DNA of 64,000 bases from JAFEBO01 sp044221315 (GCA_044221315.1 JBGAPK010000007.1:62001-126000); one strand, 5' to 3'; positions 52,936 through 61,867 are shown, counted from the stretch's first letter. The notes: generated by a model not told the origin, from the sequence alone. Numbers and translations: made by a program.

Positions 52936-53631
52936 TCAGTTTCGCTTTGCGGCGAACTTCATCGCCCCCTCCGCGAGAATATCCATCGCGTCGTAGAGCT
53001 TGACCTGCGTCGATTCCTGAGTGAGCACCAGAGGCAATTCGCTGCACGCGACCACGACGCCGTCGCACCCGCGCTTGCACAAATTGTGCACGATAGAAAA
53101 GATCGCCGCGCGGCTCTCCGGCCTCGCCGTTCCGTAGATCAGTTCCCCGAATATGATCTCGTCCAGCATCTCAACCTCGCGCTCATCCGGCGCCAGCACG
53201 TGAATCCCCTTCAGCCCCAGACGCGTCTGATACGTCGACGCCATCGTCACCAGCTTCGTTCCGATGATCCCGACCGTCTTGCGCCCGTCCGATCCCACAG
53301 CATCCGCCACAAGGTCGGTCATCGTGATCCAGGGAATCGGCGATCCGGCCTCCGCCATGTAAACCCCATGCTGCACGATGTTGTCCGGCGTCATACACAC
53401 CCGGGCCCCGCAGCGGGCCAGCATCTCCGCCGACCGCCTCAGCAGCGCCCCGACCGCGTGCCAGTCGTCCTTCCGGATGGCCTCGATGTACTGGGACAGG
53501 GGCTCATTGTGCAGCGTGAGCACCGGCTGCACGTTCGGCGGCAGGTGGTGCGACGCCGCCCTGGAGAGTTGGCGGTAGAACAACGCCGCTCCCTCCGGAC
53601 TCACTCCAACAATGCCTAGGTGCTTCAGCAT
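52936..53631 (-). CDS. Aspartate/glutamate racemase-family protein with altered first catalytic motif
   Basis: 231 residues from the ATG at 53631 (MLKHLGIVGVSPEGAALFYR). The two-lobed racemase fold is recognised: KHLGIVGVSPEGA opening and VVVACSELPL, the second cysteine motif, about residue 196-205. The first motif, normally C-N-T, is replaced by CMTPDNIVQH, with Pro-Asp-Asn where Cys-Asn-Thr is expected. It may be a one-cysteine isomerase or hydrolase of the family rather than a two-base racemase. Not linked to the peptidoglycan or nearby genes. Confidence 0.8.
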   Translation of the reverse strand: MLKHLGIVGVSPEGAALFYRQLSRAASHHLPPNVQPVLTLHNEPLSQYIEAIRKDDWHAVGALLRRSAEMLARCGARVCMTPDNIVQHGVYMAEAGSPIPWITMTDLVADAVGSDGRKTVGIIGTKLVTMASTYQTRLGLKGIHVLAPDEREVEMLDEIIFGELIYGTARPESRAAIFSIVHNLCKRGCDGVVVACSELPLVLTQESTQVKLYDAMDILAEGAMKFAAKRN

Positions 53632-53746
53632 TGCCAGACTGTAGAAACCCCGGCGTGCCGACCCCGGCGGCCGCCAGCCCGACCCTCCGGGTCTTCGCCC
53701 GTCACGCACGCTCCGATGGCCTCCCCGGTTTCCGGAAATTCCCGCA

Positions 53747-54277
53747 GTGAATGATCCGTTTCAATCTCTGGGGCTCCCGAGGCGATTCGACCTTGACGAT
53801 CCCTCGATCCGGCGTGCCTACCTCGCGAAGGTGGCCGGTACGCACCCCGATCTGGCGGCCGGCGCCTCCGCTCAGGGCGACTCGGCTGAATTGAACCGCT
53901 CACGCGACACGCTCCTCAACCCCGAACTCCGGGCCGATGCGCTGCTCCGCCTGTTGGGAGGCCCCAGCAAAGAATCCGACAAGTCTCTCCCGCCGGCGTT
54001 CCTTTCCCACATCATGGAAACCCGCGAAGCGATCGAAACCGCCAAGGAATCTGGCGATTCCGGCGAGATCAGCACCTGGACCGATTGGGCCGACGCCGAA
54101 CGCGCTCGCTATATCGCCGATGTCGGCGCCCTGTTCGTCGCGCTGCCCAATCCTCCCCCGCCGCAAACCCTGCGAATAATCCGCCAGAAACTCAACGCCT
54201 GGCGCTACATCGAAAGGCTGATCGAGCAGCTCGATTCCTCGTACGACCCCAACCGCGCCGACTTCGAACGCCCCTGA
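53747..54277 (+). CDS. HscB-like J-domain co-chaperone
   Basis: 176 residues. The N-terminal J-domain is PFQSLGLPRRFDLD and AYLAKVAGTHPDLA with the HPD triplet at 33-35; the C-terminal half is helical, as in the IscU-binding domain of HscB (LLGGPSKESDKSLPPAFL). HscB works with HscA and IscU in iron-sulfur cluster assembly. Neither hscA nor iscU is in the window, so it stands alone; the family call is fairly sure, the role by inference. Confidence 0.8.
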   Translation: MNDPFQSLGLPRRFDLDDPSIRRAYLAKVAGTHPDLAAGASAQGDSAELNRSRDTLLNPELRADALLRLLGGPSKESDKSLPPAFLSHIMETREAIETAKESGDSGEISTWTDWADAERARYIADVGALFVALPNPPPPQTLRIIRQKLNAWRYIERLIEQLDSSYDPNRADFERP

Positions 54278-54292
54278 CCCGATCCCCGACCG

Positions 54293-54883
54293 ATGAAGAT
54301 CCTCCGCCCCATCGCCATCGTCCTCACCTTCGCCGTCACCGTCATCGTGATCCAGCGGTTCAATTCGACGGGCGTCGCCCCGATTCCGCGGGCGTTCGCC
54401 AACGGCCTGTCTCTCGACGGCGCGATCGACCTCGGCCGGAAGCAGAAGAAGCCGGTGCTCATTCTCGCGACCGCCGATTGGTGCGGGCCCTGCCAGTTCA
54501 TGAAGAGAGAAATTCTCTCCCAGCCTTCAATCTCGGCGCAAATCTCTCGCGACTTCATTCCCGCCTACGTCGACCTGGACAAGAGCAAAGACGCCGCCGA
54601 GCGCTTGCAGGTGATCGGAATCCCCGCGACCCTCGTCTACTGGGACGGCAAGCTCGTCGCCCGGATGCAAGGGGTTCTTCCCCACGACTCGTTCCAGCAG
54701 TGGCTCGCGGCCGCACGAGATCAGGCGTTGAGTGACCATCCGTTCGTCGATCGTGCCGAGGAAGATTTCGCCCGCAATCTGATCAACAAGATCGAGGCAA
54801 ACGCCGCAGACGCCGCGCCCGGAAAAACACCCGAGGACCCGCCATCGCCGGGGAATCCCGCGAGCGCTCAGCCCCCGCGTTGA
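54293..54883 (+). CDS. Membrane-anchored thioredoxin-like protein
   Basis: 196 residues. An N-terminal hydrophobic anchor (about 5-22, RPIAIVLTFAVTVIVIQ) is followed by a thioredoxin fold: ILATADWCGPCQFMKREI with active Cys64/Cys67, a VDLDKSK strand, and the cis-Pro in GIPATLVYWDGK (Pro111). It probably acts in the periplasm in disulfide exchange (DsbD C-terminal/thioredoxin-like). A Pro/Ala/Glu-rich tail follows. It begins 15 nt after the J-protein gene and may be cotranscribed. The Cys-rich tags described for secreted proteins could be a substrate (inference). Confidence 0.85.
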   Translation: MKILRPIAIVLTFAVTVIVIQRFNSTGVAPIPRAFANGLSLDGAIDLGRKQKKPVLILATADWCGPCQFMKREILSQPSISAQISRDFIPAYVDLDKSKDAAERLQVIGIPATLVYWDGKLVARMQGVLPHDSFQQWLAAARDQALSDHPFVDRAEEDFARNLINKIEANAADAAPGKTPEDPPSPGNPASAQPPR

Positions 54884-55021
54884 CGGCCATCCCCCATTTT
54901 CGATGGTCCATCCGCAGTTCTCCGGACGCTGCGGAAGCGATTCTGACCACCTTCACAACCAATGTGCTGTCTTTATGCGGACCCTTGCGGTATGTTTAGT
55001 GATCCCCCGGAGGTCCGATTC

Positions 55022-57427
55022 ATGATCCGACGTTTGTTCGGCATTGTCTCCCCGCTTGCACTGTCCTGCACGCTCCCTCTCGCCACCTTTCATTCGAGCG
55101 CTGTCGCTCGCCCCGACGATTCCACCCCCGCCATTCAGACCGACGAGGATGTCTGCATCCCGCCCCTGGAGGAAGGTTGCGGCAAGTCCGCCATGCTCCG
55201 GCGCCGCTTTGCCGCCGGCCTTCTCCCCGCCGACGTTCCCGACCGGTCCTTCAATCCCTTCGTCGATCGCGAGGCTTTCGGCGAGACCGACGTTCTCAGC
55301 AACTCGCTCGATATCGCCGTCGATCCGACCGCTCAGACCATCAGCGGCAGCAACACGATCACGGTCAAGAGCCTCGTCTCCGGACTGACGCAATTCACCT
55401 TCGCCCTCCGAAGCAACTTCACAGTTTCCACCGTTACGATCAACGGAGTTCCCGCAGCGTTACCCTCCGCGCCCGTAGGCAGTTCGTACCTCCGGACGCT
55501 GACGCTCGATCGTCCGTACAGCCAGAACGAAGTTCTCACGATCAGGATCTTCTACAGCGGTGTCCCGGTTTCCGCGGGATTCGGCTCGATCGAATTCACG
55601 ACGCAGGGAGGCATCCCGGTCGTTTCCTCGCTCAGCGAGCCCTACTACGCCGGCACCTGGTGGCCCGCAAAAGACGGCGACTTCGCCCAGCCCGGCGACA
55701 ACAGCGACAAGGCGACATGGGAGATCTTCCTCACTACCCCGGGCAATCTCGTCGGAGTTTCCAACGGCTCGCTCCAGGGTGTCGATACCCTCGGCGACGG
55801 CCGCAAGCGATATCACTGGGCGTCCAACTATCAGATGTCGACCTATCTCGCATGCTTCAGCATGACGAATTACAACGCCCATAGCGTCTCCTACACGTAC
55901 AACCCGCCGGGCGGGCCTTCCGTGACGTTCCCATTCCGCTACTACCTCTATCCCTCCGCCGACACCGCCTCGAATCGCGCCGCGTGGGAGAAGATCCTTC
56001 CGATGATGGACGCGATGCAGCCGATCTTCGGCGTGTATCCCTTCGCCGACGAGGGGTACGGGATGTACGAGTTTCCCTTCGGCGGCGGCATGGAACACCA
56101 GACCATGACCGGCCAGGAGGGTTACTCCGAATCGCTCACAGTTCACGAAATGGGACACCAATGGTGGGGCGACAACGTGACCTGCCGCACATGGGGTGAT
56201 ATCTGGTTCAACGAGGGACTGGCCGATTACACCGAGTGCCTCTGGGCCGAGCGAAAGATCGGTTCGACCGGGCACGCCGCGCTGATCAGTGCGCTCAATT
56301 CCCGCAAGCCCAGCAGCACCGCCGTCGCCGGGACCGTGTATTGCTACGACACGACCAACGACAACCGCATTTTCAGCACCTCGCTGACCTACTACAAAGC
56401 CGGTTGGGTCTGGCACATGCTCCGCGGCGTCATGGGCGACGCAACGTTCTGGAATTACCTGGCGCAGATCCGCGCGCAGTACACCGGCTCCGCCGTCACC
56501 ACCGACAACCTCCGCGATGTCGCCAGCGCCGTCACCGGAAAGGACTTCGGCCCCTTCTTCAACGAGTGGGTCTACCTCGGCGGCGCCCCCACCTACGTCA
56601 AAGGCTTCACGCCGTTCTCGGTCAACGGCAAGAACTACGTCAAATTCCACATCCGCCAGACCCAGTCCGCCTCCTACCCGACTTTCACAACCCCGATCGA
56701 TTCGGCATTCTCCACCGCTTCCGGCACGGTGACCTACAAGGTCGCCCCAGTCGCCAAGACCAGCTGGTTCGTCAAGGCGCTTCCGGCCGCCGCCACCGCG
56801 TTCACGCTCGACCCCGACACCTGGGTTCTGAACTACGGTAAGACCTCCGAGTCGTACATCACCGCCGGCGCTCCCCCGGTTGTCCTGACCGCGGCGCCCC
56901 TCCCCGGCGACGCACCCGAGTTCCGTCTCGCGCCGTCCAACGTCAAGGTCACGTTCAGCGAGAACATGAACCTCTCCGCCGCGAATTTCCAGGTTCTCCG
57001 CACCGGCGGCGGTTCGCCCGTCCCGATCACGTATTCGTGGAGCGCCGGCACACTCACCGCCACGCTCCAGTTCGCCACCCGCCTCAGCCCGGCTTCATAC
57101 ACCGTGCAGGTCCTCGGCTCCCCCTCTTCCGTCGCGACCGCAGTCGTTCTTGATGGCGACATCGCCAACCCCGCTCTCCCATCCAGCCTTCCCAGTGGCA
57201 ACGGGGCCGCCGGAGGCAGCGCGTCCTACAACTTCTCGGTCGCCGCCGGCCCCTGCCCCGCCGACATGAACAACGACAACGTTGTCGATGACGCAGATTT
57301 CGTCATCTTCGCCGGCTATTACGACCAACTCGTAACAATGGGCGCCGACATCAACGGCGATGCCCAAACAGACGACGGCGACTTCGTGCTCTTCTCCGCC
57401 GCGTACGACCAGTTGGTCTGTCCCTGA
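55022..57427 (+). CDS. Secreted M1-family metallopeptidase with Ig-like domain and paired EF-hand tag (second copy)
   Basis: 801 residues from the ATG at 55022, with GGAGG 8 nt upstream. Signal peptide (FGIVSPLALSCTLPLATFHSSAVA). Catalytic part: GGMEH (355-359), HEMGHQWWG (375-383), Glu398 in NEGLADYTE, and a Tyr in LTYYKAGWVWHMLR. An Ig-like SbsA-type domain follows (about 620-740), then a 57-residue tag with two EF-type loops (DMNNDNVVDDAD, DINGDAQTDDGD) ending in Cys-Pro. The domain order is the same as in the protein at 15327-17708, so the two are paralogues. Confidence 0.88.
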   Translation: MIRRLFGIVSPLALSCTLPLATFHSSAVARPDDSTPAIQTDEDVCIPPLEEGCGKSAMLRRRFAAGLLPADVPDRSFNPFVDREAFGETDVLSNSLDIAVDPTAQTISGSNTITVKSLVSGLTQFTFALRSNFTVSTVTINGVPAALPSAPVGSSYLRTLTLDRPYSQNEVLTIRIFYSGVPVSAGFGSIEFTTQGGIPVVSSLSEPYYAGTWWPAKDGDFAQPGDNSDKATWEIFLTTPGNLVGVSNGSLQGVDTLGDGRKRYHWASNYQMSTYLACFSMTNYNAHSVSYTYNPPGGPSVTFPFRYYLYPSADTASNRAAWEKILPMMDAMQPIFGVYPFADEGYGMYEFPFGGGMEHQTMTGQEGYSESLTVHEMGHQWWGDNVTCRTWGDIWFNEGLADYTECLWAERKIGSTGHAALISALNSRKPSSTAVAGTVYCYDTTNDNRIFSTSLTYYKAGWVWHMLRGVMGDATFWNYLAQIRAQYTGSAVTTDNLRDVASAVTGKDFGPFFNEWVYLGGAPTYVKGFTPFSVNGKNYVKFHIRQTQSASYPTFTTPIDSAFSTASGTVTYKVAPVAKTSWFVKALPAAATAFTLDPDTWVLNYGKTSESYITAGAPPVVLTAAPLPGDAPEFRLAPSNVKVTFSENMNLSAANFQVLRTGGGSPVPITYSWSAGTLTATLQFATRLSPASYTVQVLGSPSSVATAVVLDGDIANPALPSSLPSGNGAAGGSASYNFSVAAGPCPADMNNDNVVDDADFVIFAGYYDQLVTMGADINGDAQTDDGDFVLFSAAYDQLVCP

Positions 57428-57430
57428 TCC

Positions 57431-57451
57431 GATGTCGAATGTCGGACGTCG
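57431..57451. repeat. Three imperfect copies of the 7-bp unit GATGTCG
   Basis: GATGTCG, AATGTCG, GACGTCG lie directly after the peptidase stop. The unit is the reverse complement of that repeated at 51716-51750. Confidence 0.7.
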
Positions 57452-57465
57452 CGAAAAATTGTATC

Positions 57466-57537
57466 GCTCTGCTGCTCTGCTGCTCTGCTGCTCTGCTGCT
57501 CTGCTGCTCTGCTGCTCTGCTGCTCTGCTGCTCTGCT
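57466..57537. repeat. Nine perfect tandem copies of an 8-bp unit, GCTCTGCT
   Basis: 72 bp of perfect repetition of GCTCTGCT between the peptidase gene and the DUF1015 gene, both of which point into it. Translated on the minus strand it would read AEQQSSRA repeats, but there is no evidence of a gene. It has no spacer structure, so is not CRISPR. It is a simple-sequence tract prone to slippage. Confidence 0.95.
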
Positions 57538-57583
57538 GCTCGGGTGCTCTGCCTCTCTGCTGAAAGCTCACCGCTCTCTCCCC

Positions 57584-58924
57584 TCACTCCAGCGGATTCA
57601 CAAACAGCCCCGTCGCCAGCTTCGGATAGAAGAACGTGCTCTTCTGCGGCATGAGCTCGTTCGCCTTGCTCACCGCCCGCACCGCATTCAGCGGCGTCGG
57701 CCTCACCAGCACCGCCATCTGCGGCACAAATCCCTTCCCGCCTCCCGCTCCCGTCTCGCTGCCACGCCCGATGTCGGCCACTTCGTCCACCGAATGAGGG
57801 AAGGCCCACTTTACCGGCTGCCCGCCGTTGAGCTTCGGCTGACAGATCTCTTCAACGATGAGGTGCTGAATAATCGCTACATCGAGTGTGCGCCACTCCT
57901 TCGGCTTTGCGGAAAAGCGCTTCGCCAACGGGTCTGGATTTGATGGACAGATGATGAATCCTCGCTTGCTCGCGAAGTCGTAGAGCCCGAGCCGGTTGTC
58001 AGCGGGCTTCGCATGCATCGCCCCGTGCAACGCGTGCAGGTCTCCGGAAACCGGCTCAAATCGCAGGTCGGAAGCGCCGGCCTTCAGAAACGCGTCGATC
58101 GAATAGTCCTTCATTCCCCCGAGCACGCGATGCGTCGGCCCGATTACCAGCCCCGGGTCCGACATCCCAACCAGCACCATCATGCACCGGCGCGCCGGAT
58201 GGTCCTTCGCGACCGGCCCCTGCCCCTCCAGAAACTGCAGGTAGTTCAACTGCGTGTTGTACCGGTGATGCCCATCGGCGATGAAGATGTCTTCGCCCTC
58301 AAGCGCCGCCCGGTACGCCGCGATCGTCGCCTCGTCCTCGATCACCCACACCTCGTGCAGCACACCGTCGTAATCCATCCGCGCGGTCATGTCCGGCCCG
58401 CGCGACGACATGACCGACCGCACGAGTTTCGTCGCCGCCCCGGAATCGTCGCCCAGAAGCCCGAATATCGGCGACAATTGGGCTCGGGTCGCCTTCATGA
58501 GCGCCAGCCGATCTTCCTTCGGTCCCGAGAATGTCTCCTCATGCGGCAAAATGCCCCCACCATGCCGCGGGCCAAACGGAACGGCTTCCACCGCTGCCGC
58601 CATCCCGCACCGCTGAGTCCGCTTCCCGCCGAAATCAAACGTCTGCCGGTACGCGAACATCGCCGGCCGACCGCGGTGTGTCAGCACCTTCGACCCAAGC
58701 CACTTGCGATACGCCTCACCGGCCGCCCCGTACGTCTCCTTCGGTCCCAGTTCCTTTGCCGGCACGTGCGGGAGGTCAACCGCGACAATGTTCGCCGCGT
58801 GTCCCTTCAGCAACCGCTCCTTCGCCTTCAGATCGAGCACGTCGTACGGCGGCGCCACCAGGTGCGACACGTCAGGTCCCGACGAATACTGGACGGCACG
58901 AAACGGAAACACCTGCGGCATCAA
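57584..58924 (-). CDS. DUF1015-family protein
   Basis: 446 residues. It is recognised by FPFRAVQYS, HLVAPPYDVLDLKAKERLL, GILPHEETFSGPKEDRL, FIADGHHRYNTQLNYL and the C-terminal LMPQKSTFFYPKLATGLF, all hallmarks of DUF1015 proteins (about 400-450 residues). No biochemical function is known to me for a bacterial member. It lies 40 bp after purQ in the same direction and may be cotranscribed with it. Confidence 0.93.
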   Translation of the reverse strand: MMPQVFPFRAVQYSSGPDVSHLVAPPYDVLDLKAKERLLKGHAANIVAVDLPHVPAKELGPKETYGAAGEAYRKWLGSKVLTHRGRPAMFAYRQTFDFGGKRTQRCGMAAAVEAVPFGPRHGGGILPHEETFSGPKEDRLALMKATRAQLSPIFGLLGDDSGAATKLVRSVMSSRGPDMTARMDYDGVLHEVWVIEDEATIAAYRAALEGEDIFIADGHHRYNTQLNYLQFLEGQGPVAKDHPARRCMMVLVGMSDPGLVIGPTHRVLGGMKDYSIDAFLKAGASDLRFEPVSGDLHALHGAMHAKPADNRLGLYDFASKRGFIICPSNPDPLAKRFSAKPKEWRTLDVAIIQHLIVEEICQPKLNGGQPVKWAFPHSVDEVADIGRGSETGAGGGKGFVPQMAVLVRPTPLNAVRAVSKANELMPQKSTFFYPKLATGLFVNPLE

Positions 58925-58964
58925 TCACTCTCCAAATTGTGCTCGGCAATCCGACATCCCGACT

Positions 58965-59789
58965 CTACACCCCCACCGCCGCCACGTGCTCCACCGCATT
59001 TCGGAACACCCTGAGTCCCGGCGTCTCAACTTTCCGCACCCGCTCATCGAGCCTCGTCCAATACGGATGCCGCGTCCATTCCAGATATCGCTCGGGGTGC
59101 GGCATTAATCCGAATACCAACCCCGACGCATCGCAGATTCCCGCGATCGCGTTCTGCGAACCGTTGTAGTTGTCCGAGTACCGCAGCGCCACCCGCCCCG
59201 TGGCCTCGAGCTCCCGCAGAACCACCTCGTCGCGGCAGACAAGCCGCCCCTCGCCGTGCGCCACCGGAAACATCCACACATCTTCCACGTCCCGCGCATC
59301 GATCGATTCTTCGATTCCCTTCGTCCAGATGCACGTGGAATTTCGCTCAGTGATCATCCCAACCCATCGGTCGCAGAACCTACCGCTCTCGTTGTCCGTC
59401 AACGCGACCGATTGCTCCGGGGCCGCTTCCGGCGGCCAGTCCTCCCCAACGGCCGGTCCCGGCAAAAGCCCGATCTGCACCATCACCTGAAACCCATTGC
59501 ACGCCCCGATCATCGGAACGCCGCGGGCCACCGCATCGCGAAGCGCCGGGTAGAGCCTCTCGCGGCAGCGCATCGCGAAGATCCGGCCCGAGGCGATGTC
59601 GTCGCCATACGAAAAACCGCCCGGAAATCCGATCAATTTGTACCGCTCGATCTGCGAGGGTTCCTTCACAACGGCGTCAAGGTGCACGAGCGTCGGTGCC
59701 GCGCCGGCCATCCGGAACGCGCGGCACATTTCCTGATCGCAATTGGTCCCCGGCGCACGTATCACGAGAGCACGCGGTTCTGGCCTCAT
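58965..59789 (-). CDS. purQ: PurQ-type glutaminase subunit of FGAM synthase
   Basis: 274 residues from the ATG at 59789; upstream in-frame sequence to 60143 overlaps the FG-GAP gene. A class I glutamine amidotransferase: RAPGTNCDQEM, GFPGGFSYGDDI, nucleophile Cys97 in GACNGFQVM, His231 and Glu233 in MPHPERYLEW. It supplies ammonia to PurL, in de novo purine synthesis. It is about 40 residues longer than typical PurQ. No purL or purS in the window. Confidence 0.93.
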   Translation of the reverse strand: MRPEPRALVIRAPGTNCDQEMCRAFRMAGAAPTLVHLDAVVKEPSQIERYKLIGFPGGFSYGDDIASGRIFAMRCRERLYPALRDAVARGVPMIGACNGFQVMVQIGLLPGPAVGEDWPPEAAPEQSVALTDNESGRFCDRWVGMITERNSTCIWTKGIEESIDARDVEDVWMFPVAHGEGRLVCRDEVVLRELEATGRVALRYSDNYNGSQNAIAGICDASGLVFGLMPHPERYLEWTRHPYWTRLDERVRKVETPGLRVFRNAVEHVAAVGV

Positions 59790-59974
59790 ACTCGATCGTA
59801 GATCCGGTTGCCCGTCCGACGGTTCGTTTCGAGCCTCACTACCCATCCCCACGGGCCGATCGGCGCCGCCCGGGCGACCTTGAACCACGATCCGAAATGC
59901 GGCGCAAGCGCTCGGACGGCCTTGAGGGGCCGGGCGAGCCGTTTTCAGGGGGCCGAGGCCTCTTGGTTTCGGTC

Positions 59975-60004
59975 TTGAATTGAGCGGACCGGATGGTGTA
60001 GACT
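59975..60004 (+). promoter_or_regulatory. Candidate promoter of the FG-GAP protein gene
   Basis: TTGAAT (59975-59980) and TAGACT (59999-60004) are separated by 18 bp and lie 70 bp upstream of the GTG start at 60074, in the divergent region with purQ. It is a fair sigma70-type match, but chance is not excluded. Confidence 0.3.
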
Positions 60005-60073
60005 GCTCGTTCGACCCCGGCACGTCCGGGATCGAAGCCGGACGGACCGCCGGACCGGCGCGGGAGAGAGTGA

Positions 60074-61837
60074 GTGCGTTTGTTCGTGGGCATTGCTGCA
60101 ACGCTGTCGGCCGTCGCGTTTCGCGCGCCGGTGGTGACAGCACAGGGGTGCGCCCCCACCCAACTCACCGCGCCCGGTGGGAATGCCAACGACCGGTTCG
60201 GAACCTCGATCGCCGTCACCACCGACACAATCGTAGTCGGTGCCGAAGGGCGTACTGTCGGCCCCAACTCGTTCCAGGGACAGGCCTTTGTCTATCGATG
60301 GAACGGCTCGGCTTGGAACTTCGAAGCGGCCCTGACCGCCTCGGACGGTGCCCAAGGTGATTCCTTCGGCCACAGCGTGGCGATCTCCGGCGATACCGCA
60401 GTGATCGGTGCCTACGCCAAGACCGTGAGCGGTGCGAGCAGTCAGGGCGTGGCGTACGTCTTCACCCGGAGCGGCACGGTCTGGACCCAGCAGGCCAAGC
60501 TCGTCGGCGCCGACGGAGCCGCCGGAGATTCCTTCGGATATTCAGTCGCGATCGTCGCCAACACGGCGGTCTGCGGCGCCTACGCAAAGAACGCCGGACC
60601 CAACCAGTTTCAGGGCGCCGCCTATGTCTTCACGCGCTCGGGCACCGTCTGGACCCAGCAGGCCAAGCTCCTCGCCTCCGACGGAGGTACAAACGACTTC
60701 TTCGGCACTTCAATATCGCTCACGACCGACACGATCGCGATCGGAGCCAACGGCGCGACCGTGAGCGCCAAGGCCGCCCAAGGCGCCGTGTATGTCTTTG
60801 TCCGGAGCGGCATCATCTGGACTCAGCAGGCCAAGCTGATCGCCTCCGACGGCCTCGCGTCCGACTACCTGGGCGCGAGCGTCGGGATCTCGAACAACAC
60901 CATCGTCGCCGGCGCACTGTACAAGGCCGTCGGCCCCAATCCGTTTCAGGGCGCCGCGTACATCTTCACCCGTGCGGGCACGGTCTGGTCGCAGCAGGCA
61001 AAGCTGGTCGCCTCGGACGGCGCCCCGTTCGACTACTTCGGAAATGCCGCCGTTGTCGCGGGAGATACCGCGATCTTCGGGGCATACAACCAAACGGTTG
61101 GAGCCAACGCCAACCAGGGTGTTGCCTACGCCTTTCAGCGTTCGGGCACGACCTGGACCCAGCAATCCAAGCTTCTCAGCGCCGACGGTGCTCCGGGCGA
61201 TGCCTTTGGAACGTCCGTCGCGATCGCGGGAAGCACCGCGGTCGCCGGCGCGCCCCAGAAAATGATCGCCGCAAAGGCCTCGCAGGGCGCCGCGTACGCC
61301 TTCGGATCAAACGTCCCCATCAGCCTCATTCAGCAGCCTGTCTCCGCGTCGGTCTGCTCTGTTACCAGCGCCGTCTTCAGCGTCACCGCCCTCGGAACCG
61401 GACCGTTCTCATACTCATGGCAATGGCGGGCCGGCCCGTCCGTCCCCCAGTGGACCGCCGTGGCGGAAGGCTCGAACAGCGCCGGCGCAAGAACCTTCGC
61501 GGCGCTCAATTCGCATTCACCGTCCATCACCGTCTCGTCCTATCACCAGACCGACGCCGCCGGACCATTCGGTGACTTCCGGTGCATCGTCAGCAACGCT
61601 TGCGGCGGGACGACAAGCAATCCCGCCTCGGCCAAGGTCTGCTGGGGTGACTTCAATTGCGACGGACAGGTGGAAGACACCGACTTTGTTATCTTCGCCT
61701 CCGCCTACAACCTGCTGGATTGCGATGCCCCCGCGATGCCCGCCGGATGCCCGGCCGATCTCATCTCCAATGGCGTCGTGGACGATGCAGACTTCGCGCT
61801 CTTTGCAAATGCCTACAACATCCTGGTCTGCCCCTGA
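60074..61837 (+). CDS. Secreted seven-repeat FG-GAP beta-propeller with Ig-like domain and paired EF-hand tag
   Basis: 587 residues from a GTG. After a signal peptide (LFVGIAATLSAVAFRAPVVTAQG) there are seven repeats of about 56 residues with the pattern DxFGxSVAIxxDTAVxGA...GAAYVFxRSGxxWTQQAKL, one per propeller blade, as in integrin-alpha-like FG-GAP proteins. A short Ig-like domain follows (about 415-520), then a 65-residue tag with two EF-type loops (first DFNCDGQVEDTD, second degenerate DLISNGVVDDAD) ending in Cys-Pro. Role unknown; adhesion or matrix binding is plausible. Confidence 0.85.
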   Translation: MRLFVGIAATLSAVAFRAPVVTAQGCAPTQLTAPGGNANDRFGTSIAVTTDTIVVGAEGRTVGPNSFQGQAFVYRWNGSAWNFEAALTASDGAQGDSFGHSVAISGDTAVIGAYAKTVSGASSQGVAYVFTRSGTVWTQQAKLVGADGAAGDSFGYSVAIVANTAVCGAYAKNAGPNQFQGAAYVFTRSGTVWTQQAKLLASDGGTNDFFGTSISLTTDTIAIGANGATVSAKAAQGAVYVFVRSGIIWTQQAKLIASDGLASDYLGASVGISNNTIVAGALYKAVGPNPFQGAAYIFTRAGTVWSQQAKLVASDGAPFDYFGNAAVVAGDTAIFGAYNQTVGANANQGVAYAFQRSGTTWTQQSKLLSADGAPGDAFGTSVAIAGSTAVAGAPQKMIAAKASQGAAYAFGSNVPISLIQQPVSASVCSVTSAVFSVTALGTGPFSYSWQWRAGPSVPQWTAVAEGSNSAGARTFAALNSHSPSITVSSYHQTDAAGPFGDFRCIVSNACGGTTSNPASAKVCWGDFNCDGQVEDTDFVIFASAYNLLDCDAPAMPAGCPADLISNGVVDDADFALFANAYNILVCP

Positions 61838-61867
61838 GTCGGGTGCGATCGCCCGGACGCCCCGCGA

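Noticed and set aside
57466..57537. CRISPR-like array
   Set aside because: The 8-bp units have no spacers and no cas genes are nearby; it is a simple-sequence repeat.
57095..57571. Protein made of AEQQSSRA repeats on the minus strand
   Set aside because: It overlaps the C-terminal tag of the peptidase on the opposite strand and exists only because the 8-bp repeat keeps frames open.
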